Of a stretch of DNA of 64,000 nt, positions 8,292 through 15,519 are shown in pieces. The notes beneath the pieces are model-generated. The model was not told the DNA's origin. It saw only the letters and a program-made list of their open reading frames with translations, and did no database searches. The stretch's first letter is position 1; every line of letters begins with the position of its first letter. The translations under genes and the position numbers were made by a program. Source of the stretch: Gordonia sp049847105 (GTDB taxonomy: Bacteria; Actinomycetota; Actinomycetes; Mycobacteriales; Mycobacteriaceae); the NCBI RefSeq assembly GCF_049847105.1, contig NZ_JBNCNS010000004.1:582740-646739 (forward strand). The letters are read 5' to 3'.

Positions 8292-8909
8292 TCAGCGCTC
8301 GAACGTTTCGCCGCGTTCTGGCTCCAGCTCTACAATCTCATCGGTCACGTTCCGACGCGCACGCTCTTCCCATCTCTTGTGCCCGTAGCCAGTGTGAAAG
8401 ATGCTCTGCTGGTTCAGGAGCCCGCGCAACACATCGGCCCGCCCGGGGCGGAAGTACTCGTCGGGAACGCTTGCGTACTCCTCTCGAACCTGCTGTGTAT
8501 ATCGTGCGTAGTCCGCTGGCGCTGCACCGAGTATGGATAGATCCGCATCGCAGAGGGCCGCGGCGTTGCGGTCACCGGGCGTGACGTGGTGAGTGGCTGT
8601 GATGCGAACGAGTCGGGTGACCTCGCCCGCAGAACCGTGGCCCGCGAGCATTGTCGAAGCCAGCTCCGCTGAGCGAATCTCATTGTCGTGGCCCGGAATG
8701 TCGTAGACGGCGTCGTGGAACCAAGCGGCCAACCGAACGGGAACGACATCGAATTCGACCGAGGAATCCTGAAGTTCCCTCAGCGACTCCAGCACTCGTC
8801 TCAGATGCTCCACGGTGTGGTAGCGGCGTTGCGGTTCACTCCATCTCGAAATGAGATAGTGCCGTTGGGCTTGGTCGAGTTCGGGCTCGAGCAGTTCATC
8901 GTCATTCAT
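8292..8909 (-). CDS. HD-domain metal-dependent phosphohydrolase-like protein
   Basis: A 205-aa cytoplasmic protein with the hallmarks of the small predicted HD superfamily: RRYHTVEH (H31, H35), AAWFHDAVYD (H65-D66), NEIRSAELAS, a later ITATHHVTP and a distal CDADLSILG aspartate. Together these form the usual metal-binding set. Length is normal for stand-alone HD proteins of this type; the substrate, likely a nucleotide, is unknown. It is the last gene of the leftward WXG cassette and its ATG overlaps the preceding 96-aa gene by 8 bases. It may be an unrelated housekeeping passenger or part of the cassette. Confidence 0.8.
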   Translation of the reverse strand: MNDDELLEPELDQAQRHYLISRWSEPQRRYHTVEHLRRVLESLRELQDSSVEFDVVPVRLAAWFHDAVYDIPGHDNEIRSAELASTMLAGHGSAGEVTRLVRITATHHVTPGDRNAAALCDADLSILGAAPADYARYTQQVREEYASVPDEYFRPGRADVLRGLLNQQSIFHTGYGHKRWEERARRNVTDEIVELEPERGETFER

Positions 8910-9192
8910 GGAACTGGCCCTTGGGTAGTCGCGGTCGAGCTGTGTCGGGCCACCCAGATTCAGTGGTGATTACCGTCCAGGTATCCGGAGCCGTCGTGAA
9001 GTCCATCCAGCGGCCATGCCCCAGATACAGTGAGTAAAGGTGCTCGTCGGGAAAGTTGCCCATTCGAAGGTAGAGCGGTGTCGTCGAGGTTTCACCGCGA
9101 AACCAGCCGACGTCGTCTGGGTCTGGAATGAAAGTCGTCGGAGTGGCCAGCGCGGCCTCGAGATCGGGAACGGTAGTTGCGCGAGTAACCAT
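8902..9192 (-). CDS. Small protein of unknown function in effector cassette (96 aa)
   Basis: A 96-aa acidic, soluble protein (MVTRATTVPDLEAALATP..., GRWMDFTTAPDTWTVITTESGWP). It has many tryptophans and beta-strand-forming residues and no signal peptide or membrane segment. I recognise no family. It starts 11 bases after the LpqN-like gene and overlaps the HD gene by 8 bases, so it belongs to the same transcript. Size, acidity and position after an effector fit an immunity-type protein, but this is inference only. Confidence 0.65.
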   Translation of the reverse strand: MVTRATTVPDLEAALATPTTFIPDPDDVGWFRGETSTTPLYLRMGNFPDEHLYSLYLGHGRWMDFTTAPDTWTVITTESGWPDTARPRLPKGQFHE

Positions 9193-9203
9193 TGAGGGCC
9201 TCC

Positions 9204-9740
9204 TCAGTCGTCGAGATACGCGGACTTCACTGTCCGAAGCAGCGAAGACCAGCGCTCCGCGGTCTCAGACGCTGTCGTTCCAGTGCATTGCAGTAGATAG
9301 ACGACGTTTCCTCGTTGATAGAGAACATGTTTGGTCACCGCGAATAACCAGCCTGCTGAGTCATCTCGGTAAGAGCCGGCTTGGATGGTGCCACCTGCGT
9401 TCCGGTCGGTGATCGGAAATCGTTCGGCTTGCTGCTCTGTCCAGTCCGATAGTCGGCGTGCGTCGTTGAATGCTTCGTCGAGTGCGTCATTGACATCGAC
9501 ACCGTGATCCACAATGAACCGGGTGAGTACAAGGAAGATGTTGTCGCGGAACGACGCCAACGGGGACTCAGCAGCGACAAGTGTTCTCAAGTAGCCGAGC
9601 TGCCGACCACTCGGATCTTCCTGCCATTCCAATGCCGATGCGTCTATGCGGATGTTGCCGGCAATGGTGCCCGGGTCGACAACTCGTGCCGCCGCTACCG
9701 ACATCAGCCGCACGCGTTCATATAGACCGATCTCGCTCAA
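9204..9740 (-). CDS. LpqN/LpqT-like protein without signal peptide
   Basis: A 178-aa protein starting at TTG 9738-9740 that overlaps the effector stop as TTGA. Its layout (GYLRTLVAAESPLASFRDNIFLVLTRF, a helical middle, ITDRNAGGTIQAGSYRDDSAGW, then VVYLLQCTGTTASETAERW) resembles the LpqN/LpqT family, which in mycobacteria are lipoproteins. Here no lipobox or signal is present, so it would act in the cytoplasm. Proteins of this fold next to WXG effectors are plausible chaperones or secretion-associated factors. The family match is by pattern only. Confidence 0.65.
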   Translation of the reverse strand: MSEIGLYERVRLMSVAAARVVDPGTIAGNIRIDASALEWQEDPSGRQLGYLRTLVAAESPLASFRDNIFLVLTRFIVDHGVDVNDALDEAFNDARRLSDWTEQQAERFPITDRNAGGTIQAGSYRDDSAGWLFAVTKHVLYQRGNVVYLLQCTGTTASETAERWSSLLRTVKSAYLDD

Positions 9741-11032
9741 TCGAATAGCCCTCCCACCTGTTTCCCAAGATGGCCGCCGATGAGGCCGCCGGCAAGACCG
9801 CCGATTACGGCACCTGCGGCGATGCCGACCGGCCCGCCATACACTCCCACCATCGCACCGTACTCGGCTCCCGCCCAGGCACCTCCCACAGCACCAGTCC
9901 CTGAGCCTGCCGCTTCAGGAATCGTTTCAGTGCCATCCTTGACCTGGTTGTATCCGTCATACACCTCGTATGCAACGGCGGCAGGGATCGCCGCCTTTCC
10001 AATGACGCGGAGAGCGCCGCGGCCGATCTCTGGGGCAGCGTCGGCGGGTCCGGCGCGAGCTCCCGTCCTCGACTCCACCTCCCTTGGATCCGGAAGCTTG
10101 GGGTTCGCTGGGTCTACGCCGTGCGCGGCGTTTACGCTCCCGCGGCTTTCCGACGAAGACCGAATAATGTCCTCGAGCGCTTGCTCTCTGTTCATCCCAT
10201 ATTTGTTGGATTTATGCTCGATCAGCTCATCCATTGACTTGTTCGGCTCGTTTGCAAACAGCTTCGCCGCCAGATCGCGGTCCGCCATCAAATTTCGTGC
10301 TTTCGTCCGGATCTCATTTCTCAGATCCTGGGCGATCACTGCGCGCTGCTCCACTGGTAGATCAGATTTGGCCAGCGTCTCGTTGAGTGCTTTGAGGCGC
10401 TTCTCAGCCTCCGCGTAATAGTTCCGCGTCTCGCCTGCGGTCAGTGATCCCTCGGGATACTCCGGCATGCCGAGCGAAGCGATGCCATATTTTCCGTGAT
10501 AAGAGCCGTCGAAGGCCGTCGCTGGGAGGTTCTCTGGGCGAATTTCACCATCTGCAGCGCGAATCGCGGCGGCCAGTGCATCATCGGCTTCTTCTGCGTT
10601 GATGAGGAGTTGGTTCACTTGCACCTGGAGTGCGGCGCGATCGGCTTCACGCTCGGCAGCGGCTTCGACCGCGAGAACGGTCTGAAGGATGGACCTGACA
10701 GTTCCGTCGTTGTCGATGCTGAACATCTTGACTGCTGCCTCCGCGCGAAGACGCTGGAGGTTGTCTTTGATGGCTTGGATTTTGGCGGCCGCCGCGCTGG
10801 CGGCGCGCGCGATCGTCGCGACCTTTTCGCCGTGCTGCGTGAGATCAACTCTGGTACGACCAACAGAACGTTTTGCTGCCGCCGCCGCGTCGCCATCCCA
10901 AGTCGAGAAGGCCGAGAGATTCTGCAGGTGAGTTGCCTGGGAGTCGCAATGTTCCCGCTGCGCTTCGCACACATTGAAGACTGTTTCGATATCGCCGACG
11001 TTCCAACGGTCGATATCGTCAAGGCCGATCAC
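9737..11032 (-). CDS. WXG-N-terminal, glycine-zipper C-terminal putative type VII effector (431 aa)
   Basis: A 431-aa protein in three parts. Residues 1-100 are a helical WXG-like domain (W45-D-G47, MIGLDDIDRWNVGDIETVF start). Residues 100-320 are charged and helical (IKDNLQRLRAEAA, YYAEAEKRLKALNETLAKS, RNLMADRDLAAKLFANEP) with a disordered PDPREVESRTGARAGP linker. Residues 330-431 are Gly/Ala-rich with repeated GxxxG spacing (GAVGGAWAGAEYGAMVG, GAVIGGLAGGLIGGHLG), a glycine-zipper membrane-insertion region. ATGA overlap with the WXG100 gene upstream and TTGA overlap with the LpqN-like gene downstream show a tightly coupled cassette. Likely an ESX-exported, membrane-active protein; toxicity is inferred, not shown. 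Confidence 0.75.
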   Translation of the reverse strand: MIGLDDIDRWNVGDIETVFNVCEAQREHCDSQATHLQNLSAFSTWDGDAAAAAKRSVGRTRVDLTQHGEKVATIARAASAAAAKIQAIKDNLQRLRAEAAVKMFSIDNDGTVRSILQTVLAVEAAAEREADRAALQVQVNQLLINAEEADDALAAAIRAADGEIRPENLPATAFDGSYHGKYGIASLGMPEYPEGSLTAGETRNYYAEAEKRLKALNETLAKSDLPVEQRAVIAQDLRNEIRTKARNLMADRDLAAKLFANEPNKSMDELIEHKSNKYGMNREQALEDIIRSSSESRGSVNAAHGVDPANPKLPDPREVESRTGARAGPADAAPEIGRGALRVIGKAAIPAAVAYEVYDGYNQVKDGTETIPEAAGSGTGAVGGAWAGAEYGAMVGVYGGPVGIAAGAVIGGLAGGLIGGHLGKQVGGLFD

Positions 11033-11358
11033 AGCGTGAGGTGCCCCGACGATCCTGCCGGGATGACCTGCGAGATCGCTTCGCCAGAGGACTCATCCTG
11101 GCTCTCGAACTTGTGGGCAGAGAGCGCGAACTTCGTCGAATGGTCACCCAGGCGAGTCGTGACCGCCTCAGCTGAGGCACGGAGCGCATCAAGCCGTTCG
11201 GTCAGCGCTGCGGCCGAGGCCCCTACCCAGCCCGCAGACGCTTCGCCGACCCGTCTGTGCCCGCTGTCAAAGATCTCGGCAGTGTCGTCATGCCACCCGC
11301 CGAGCTGATGTGCGCCGTAGCGCAGGTCGGCGGGGTCGACGTTGACGTGTTCCCCCAT
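11029..11358 (-). CDS. WXG100-family small secreted protein
   Basis: A 109-aa protein from ATG 11356-11358, chosen over upstream ATG 11409 because AGGGGG lies six bases before it. It shows the WXG100 hairpin: helix 1 (DPADLRYGAHQLGGWHDDTAEIF), the turn W44-V-G46, and helix 2 (AAALTERLDALRASAEAVTTRLGDHSTKF). It has a short disordered tail and no N-terminal signal. It is the first gene of the five-gene leftward cassette, and its stop overlaps the effector ATG (ATGA). It is expected to pair with the WXG domain of the 431-aa protein for ESX export. The ESX machinery genes themselves are not in this window. Confidence 0.85.
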   Translation of the reverse strand: MGEHVNVDPADLRYGAHQLGGWHDDTAEIFDSGHRRVGEASAGWVGASAAALTERLDALRASAEAVTTRLGDHSTKFALSAHKFESQDESSGEAISQVIPAGSSGHLTL

Positions 11359-11686
11359 CAGATCCCCCTGTAACCGAACCGCAGCCGCGTGCCATTGCTG
11401 CGCGATCATGACGGTAGCATTGGACGTTCTCCGTTATCGCCCGGCAACTTTGCAGCGAGTGTATAAACCGGACATTGCGCGCGGCGAATCATTCGGTTGA
11501 AGGACCAACCCGCTCGAGATGCGGCCTCAGAGACAGTGCGAGAGGTCTTGGGCAAAGTGTCGCGCGTCCGACGCTACGAGCAGTCGCCACGAATCCGAAC
11601 AATCACGACATCACCCCGAGTGAGCGGCAAGCGTCCGCTGTACTCACCCTGATTCCATCACTGTTGAAAGCAGCTGACGGGGTCTA
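11359..11686. other. Divergent intergenic region, no gene seen
   Basis: About 330 bases between the leftward WXG cassette and the rightward LicD-methyltransferase gene. It should hold both promoters. The sequence around 11455-11480 (GTGTATAAACCGG) is AT-richer than its surroundings and is a candidate promoter zone, but no convincing -35/-10 pair or operator could be fixed. The short rightward ORF at 11475-11687 has no recognisable features and is not annotated as a gene. Confidence 0.4.
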
Positions 11687-13315
11687 GTGTCTGAGGCTTA
11701 TGTTCACCTTCGATTCGGTTACCGTTCACCTACCGTTCGCCGGCGCGTGACCGTGGCCGAACTCCGCGTCGCGACCATCGACCCTGGCGGGGTCGCCATC
11801 GATTCCGCGCGGCCGGCAGTGGTCGACGTGCTCTTCGACGGTGAATGGGTGTGGTCGTTCCAGGCCGAGCGCGACACTCGGAAAGTCCTGCGGCGCACCG
11901 TGCACCACTACGCGCCGTGGCCGGAATGCCTGCTCCCGTACCTGCACGGCACGGGCCACGTCACGGTGCGCGAACGGTCGTCGGAGCGCACGCTGTTCGA
12001 CGGCGACTACGCCTTCGACAGCAGCGACGCCCGTGTGCGTATCGCCGACGGTCAGGGCCGGGCGCTGATCGTCGACAAGGCCGGCGAGCTGCAGTGCGCC
12101 TTCGCCGAGCGTGGGCAGGCGACCGTGGATGCGTTGCTCGACGCGGTCGAGGACGTGCTGGCGCGGCTGACAGGTGCGGGGGTGGACGCGTTTCTCGCAT
12201 ACGGTGGTTTGCTCGGCGCGGTTCGTGACGGAGCGTTCATCCCGCACGACTCGGATGCCGACGTCGCCTATCTGAGCACGCACAACGCGCCAGTAGACGT
12301 CGCGCGTGAGTCGTTCGCGCTCGAGCGCGTCATGATCGAGGCCGGGTATTGGACGTGGCGGTTCTCCGCTGCCGACTTCAAGGTGATCGTGCCTGACCCG
12401 GAGGGCGGCCGGGCGATCGACGTGTTCGCCGGGTTCGTCGTCGAAGATGTCTTCTATCTGCTGCCCGAGGTGGCGTCGGAGACGTTCCGTACCGACATGA
12501 TCCTGCCGCTGGGCGAGGTCGAGTTGCACGGACGCTACATCACCGCACCCGCCGACCCCGAGGCGCTGCTGGAGATCACCTACGGACCGCACTGGCGAAT
12601 CCCGGACCCGTCGTTCAAGTTCGAGGCGCCGCAGTGGGTTCGGCACCGTCTCACCGGATGGCTGCGCGGGAACAACGGCAACCACGACCATTGGTGGTCG
12701 TTCTACTTCGGACAATCGAATGAGACGGTGCCCACCGAGCCCTCACCGTTCGCCCGCTGGGTCAACGACCGCGAGCCCCTTGGATCGGCGATCGTGGACA
12801 TCGGCACCGGAACCGGTCGCGACGCCCTGTGGTTCGCCCGTCAGGACCGCGACGTGCTCGGCCTCGACTACATCCCCGCGGCCACGGAGCGGGCCGGCAA
12901 CATCGCACGATCCGAGGAACTGCCGGCGCGATTCCGAACACTGAACCTCTACGACACCCGACAGGTGCTCGCTCTCGGCGCCGATCTGGCCCACCAGTCG
13001 GAAACGCCGGTCCTGTACGGCCGCTTCCTGATCCATGCCCTCAAGGATGCCGGTCGGCTCAACCTGTGGCGGATCGCGAACATGTCGTTGCGCCGCGGCG
13101 GCAAGTTCTATCTCGAGTTCCGCACCGGTCTCGATGAGAACGCCGAGCACGAGTTCGGCGAACACTTCCGCCGTTACCTCGAACCCGACGCCGTGATCGC
13201 CGAGATCGAGGCGTCGGGTGGTCAGATCGAACACTGCGAGGCCGGCCACGGTCTCGCGGTCTACAAACAGGAGGACCCACACGTATGTCGTCTGGTCGCA
13301 ACGTGGAAACGCTGA
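11687..13315 (+). CDS. LicD-type nucleotidyltransferase fused to class I methyltransferase
   Basis: A 542-aa protein starting at GTG 11687. Residues 1-125 form a beta-rich N-terminal part. Residues about 140-320 are a LicD/nucleotidyltransferase-like domain with FLAYGGLLGAVRDGAFIPHDSDADVA, supplying the G-x-LLG and D-x-D metal-binding motifs. Residues about 355-540 are a Rossmann SAM-dependent methyltransferase with motif I VDIGTGTGRDALWFA (about 368-382) and a LYGRFLIHALKD core. LicD proteins transfer phosphorylcholine or phosphosugars to surface glycans, so a role in decorating cell-wall polysaccharide is likely. The DUF6752-like gene overlaps its 3' end by 31 bases and is probably co-translated. 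Confidence 0.8.
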   Translation: MSEAYVHLRFGYRSPTVRRRVTVAELRVATIDPGGVAIDSARPAVVDVLFDGEWVWSFQAERDTRKVLRRTVHHYAPWPECLLPYLHGTGHVTVRERSSERTLFDGDYAFDSSDARVRIADGQGRALIVDKAGELQCAFAERGQATVDALLDAVEDVLARLTGAGVDAFLAYGGLLGAVRDGAFIPHDSDADVAYLSTHNAPVDVARESFALERVMIEAGYWTWRFSAADFKVIVPDPEGGRAIDVFAGFVVEDVFYLLPEVASETFRTDMILPLGEVELHGRYITAPADPEALLEITYGPHWRIPDPSFKFEAPQWVRHRLTGWLRGNNGNHDHWWSFYFGQSNETVPTEPSPFARWVNDREPLGSAIVDIGTGTGRDALWFARQDRDVLGLDYIPAATERAGNIARSEELPARFRTLNLYDTRQVLALGADLAHQSETPVLYGRFLIHALKDAGRLNLWRIANMSLRRGGKFYLEFRTGLDENAEHEFGEHFRRYLEPDAVIAEIEASGGQIEHCEAGHGLAVYKQEDPHVCRLVATWKR

Positions 13316-13566
13316 AGCAACGAGGCCGCGCAGGCAAGCGCGTGGTCACCGAACGGATCGACAAGGTCACCTGGTCGATCACAAAGATGCGTGAGCTGCC
13401 CGACCGCATCAAGCAGCTTGAACTCGAAGTCCAAGAGACACAACGGCTCCACCAACGGGTCGCCGAGCTCACCGACGTGGTCGCCGAGGTGCTGATTCCC
13501 GCAGCAGATCGCGACGACGACAGGATTCGCGAGGTTCTGGCGAAGTACAACGCGACGTCGTTCTGA
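13285..13566 (+). CDS. Small coiled-coil protein (DUF6752-like)
   Basis: A 93-aa basic protein (MSSGRNVETLKQRGRAGKRVV...). A predicted helix and coiled coil runs through ITKMRELPDRIKQLELEVQETQRLHQRVAELTDVVAEVL with heptad leucines and valines, and the end is charged. It starts inside the last 31 bases of the LicD-methyltransferase gene in another frame, implying coupling. Small proteins of this sort often sit beside glycan-modifying transferases in mycolata and may help assemble or position the enzyme. The DUF name is from pattern memory. Confidence 0.7.
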   Translation: MSSGRNVETLKQRGRAGKRVVTERIDKVTWSITKMRELPDRIKQLELEVQETQRLHQRVAELTDVVAEVLIPAADRDDDRIREVLAKYNATSF

Positions 13567-13606
13567 TCCTTTCCGGGCGTAGGACAGTGGTCGCTCTGGA
13601 GTCCTT

Positions 13607-14134
13607 CTACCGCCTGCGCTCAGCGTCGCGAACCGCCTCGAACTCCGCCTGCGTCAGATACTTCTGACAGCTGACGATGAGGTTCCCGACGCAATGTCCA
13701 AGGAACGCGAACGCGCCGAAGAACGCCGCACCACTTGCGATTCCGCTTCCCGACGAAGCAGCGTAACCAGCTGCTCCTGCGCCGGCACCGACCCCAATGC
13801 GCTGATTGCGCGAGAGGGCCGACCCGTAAGTCATCGGCCGGCCCTCAGCCCTTTGTTCGGGCGTCCGACGCAGAGGCTTCAGCCCGTAGTACAGACTCGC
13901 GAGAATCGTCGGGACACAGATGACGAGCAGAGTCACTGACAACCCGGTGTTGTCGCGCAGATGGGTGATGACGAGGTAGAGAAATACACCCACGATGCTG
14001 AATGAGAAAGCGCAACCGATCAGCGCGTAGATGACGAAGACCGCTCGTCTGGCCCAGTACCCGAATCCGCGGTTGTGCCAACTCGTTCCCAGACTCTTGA
14101 TCGATTTGATGGGGAGCCGCTGGTGGTTCTCCAC
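13607..14134 (-). CDS. Membrane protein of unknown function (175 aa)
   Basis: A 175-aa protein with two strong membrane segments in the first half (AVFVIYALIGCAFSFSIVGVFLYLVI and VTLLVICVPTILASLYYGL). A cytoplasmic Arg-rich loop follows, then a Gly/Ala-rich hydrophobic stretch (GVGAGAGAAGYAASSGSG, GAAFFGAFAFLGHCVGNL). No family recognised. It is the last of a short leftward series of small proteins (15467 to 13607), several of them membrane-bound, and converges on the DUF6752-like gene. A link to cell-envelope or type VII functions is possible but unsupported. Confidence 0.65.
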   Translation of the reverse strand: MENHQRLPIKSIKSLGTSWHNRGFGYWARRAVFVIYALIGCAFSFSIVGVFLYLVITHLRDNTGLSVTLLVICVPTILASLYYGLKPLRRTPEQRAEGRPMTYGSALSRNQRIGVGAGAGAAGYAASSGSGIASGAAFFGAFAFLGHCVGNLIVSCQKYLTQAEFEAVRDAERRR

Positions 14135-14190
14135 GAAACGATCCTCCTCTCACGCTGGTGATTAGCCCAATAGCTCGGACGCGGAATGAT

Positions 14191-14401
14191 TTACACAGTG
14201 GTGATCCACCAGACTGCGAACCAGATCAGGATCGGCAACGACGGGGCCGCGGCGCTGCTGAACGGCACCGAGACACCCAGGTAGGAAAACCGGTAGAAAC
14301 ACGATCGAGAGTGCGACGATGGCGATGATTCCGAACAGGAGACCGGTGGCCACCTGGGACCACCCCACCGGCTGTCGATGTTCTTTCGATGGGGATGTCA
14401 T
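14191..14401 (-). pseudogene. Small membrane protein with apparent one-base frameshift
   Basis: From ATG 14399-14401 the frame encodes MTSPSKEHRQPVGWSQV then a membrane helix (ATGLLFGIIAIVALSIVF). The annotated frame then turns hydrophilic and runs on to 14162. One base out, from about 14295, the sequence instead reads FSYLGVSVPFSSAAAPSLPI followed by LIWFAVWWITTV and a stop at 14191-14193, a natural second membrane helix. The simplest reading is a ~69-aa two-helix protein broken by one extra base near 14295-14300, either genuine decay or a sequencing error. The unshifted product would be about 79 aa from this start. Neighbouring genes are also small membrane proteins. Confidence 0.55.
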
Positions 14402-14458
14402 TCGGGTCCGCTCTGGGGATACGGCGATCACCCGCGAACCCGTATGGCACAGCAGGTC

Positions 14459-14902
14459 CTATGTCGAGGCCGACGGCTCAGGCAGATCGTTGATCATGGC
14501 GTACCCGATGTATTCACACTTGTTGAAGTCGAGTTGGTCGTCGGAGCCCGCCGTGTTGTCTACGATGTAGGCCATCCGCACGGGGAACGCTCTCATGCCC
14601 TCGTGTAACTGTGCGCCCTCCCACAAGGGGGCGATCGCGATGGCATAGATGGTCACGAACTCGCCCGCCTCGTCCTTGCCGAAACATTCTGGCTGGCCGC
14701 GGGACCAGTCGAATCCCTCCGGCGGAAGGAAGTTGATCTGCTTCTGCAGGACGGCGAACGCGTAGTCGCGACCGTCTGGGCCAGGAATCTGTCGGTGCAA
14801 CCGCGCGGTGATGGGAAGGAGGCGCTGCATCTCCTCGACTGCGGAATGGATGCCGCCGCCGAACTGGTCGTAGTCGACGCTTTCCACCGTGAAACGTGCC
14901 AT
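14459..14902 (-). CDS. Hypothetical cytoplasmic protein (147 aa)
   Basis: A 147-aa soluble protein beginning MARFTVESVDYDQFGGGIHS; ATG 14900-14902 is preferred because it begins at a natural strand and a G-rich site precedes it, while the upstream ATG at 14974 would overlap the previous gene. It has mixed alpha/beta character with several aromatic, acidic stretches (PPEGFDWSRGQPECFG, FVTIYAIAIAPLWEGAQLH, RMAYIVDNTAG). No family recognised. It is 44 bases after the upstream membrane gene and 57 before the frameshifted one, consistent with one leftward transcript. Confidence 0.6.
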   Translation of the reverse strand: MARFTVESVDYDQFGGGIHSAVEEMQRLLPITARLHRQIPGPDGRDYAFAVLQKQINFLPPEGFDWSRGQPECFGKDEAGEFVTIYAIAIAPLWEGAQLHEGMRAFPVRMAYIVDNTAGSDDQLDFNKCEYIGYAMINDLPEPSAST

Positions 14903-14945
14903 GCTTTCAGCCCCCCTCGGCCTCCGTGTTGCGACGATCCTCATC

Positions 14946-15467
14946 CTACTGCGACATCGCTTCGTAGTACTCACGTGAGTCCGGACGATGCAACAACACG
15001 ATGATGCCCACTGCGAGAACGCACATCACGATGTTGGTGCCCATCGTGAAATCGGTGTCGGCGCGTACCGCCGAGAAGAGGCCGAACACCGTGCCCAAGA
15101 CCGCGAGTGTGGTCGCAGTGCTCCGGGCCCAGGTCTGCCCGCGGGCGTTGGTGCGGGCCATCCAGATCCACAGCCCGACCGCAATCGCGCTGACGGCGAT
15201 GACAATTGCGACTCCGGCGCCGAGACCCGTATCGACTGAACTTTCCAGATCTGTGTCGGTGAGTCCCGAGCCCCGCGCATGCTCGGTGCGGACATTCAGC
15301 GCCGACGTGTTCATGGCGGTGAGAGCAGCGACCAAACCTGCGATCTGGACGACGGCGCCGAAGTACATCAGACAGATCGCGCCGACCAGTGGGACCGGAA
15401 GCTCACGATCCGACCCGGAGGCCATCGACCCAGCTTGTGATGGACGCCCCGTCATCCCGGAATTCAT
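14946..15467 (-). CDS. Four-helix membrane protein of unknown function
   Basis: A 173-aa protein from ATG 15467 (ATG 15455 is an alternative). Four hydrophobic segments are visible: LVGAICLMYFGAVVQIAGLVAAL, GAGVAIVIAVSAIAVGLWIWMA, ATTLAVLGTVFGLFSAV and NIVMCVLAVGIIVLLH. Loop 1 is polar (RTEHARGSGLTDTDLESS). The arrangement is like small DUF-type membrane proteins common in actinobacteria, but I cannot name one. It lies directly downstream of a DUF222/HNH gene and upstream of the 147-aa gene. Confidence 0.65.
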   Translation of the reverse strand: MNSGMTGRPSQAGSMASGSDRELPVPLVGAICLMYFGAVVQIAGLVAALTAMNTSALNVRTEHARGSGLTDTDLESSVDTGLGAGVAIVIAVSAIAVGLWIWMARTNARGQTWARSTATTLAVLGTVFGLFSAVRADTDFTMGTNIVMCVLAVGIIVLLHRPDSREYYEAMSQ

Positions 15468-15519
15468 GCCTGAGAGCGTAGCGTTCGCGGATGTTCCCAG
15501 GTCGACGCGCCCACGAACA

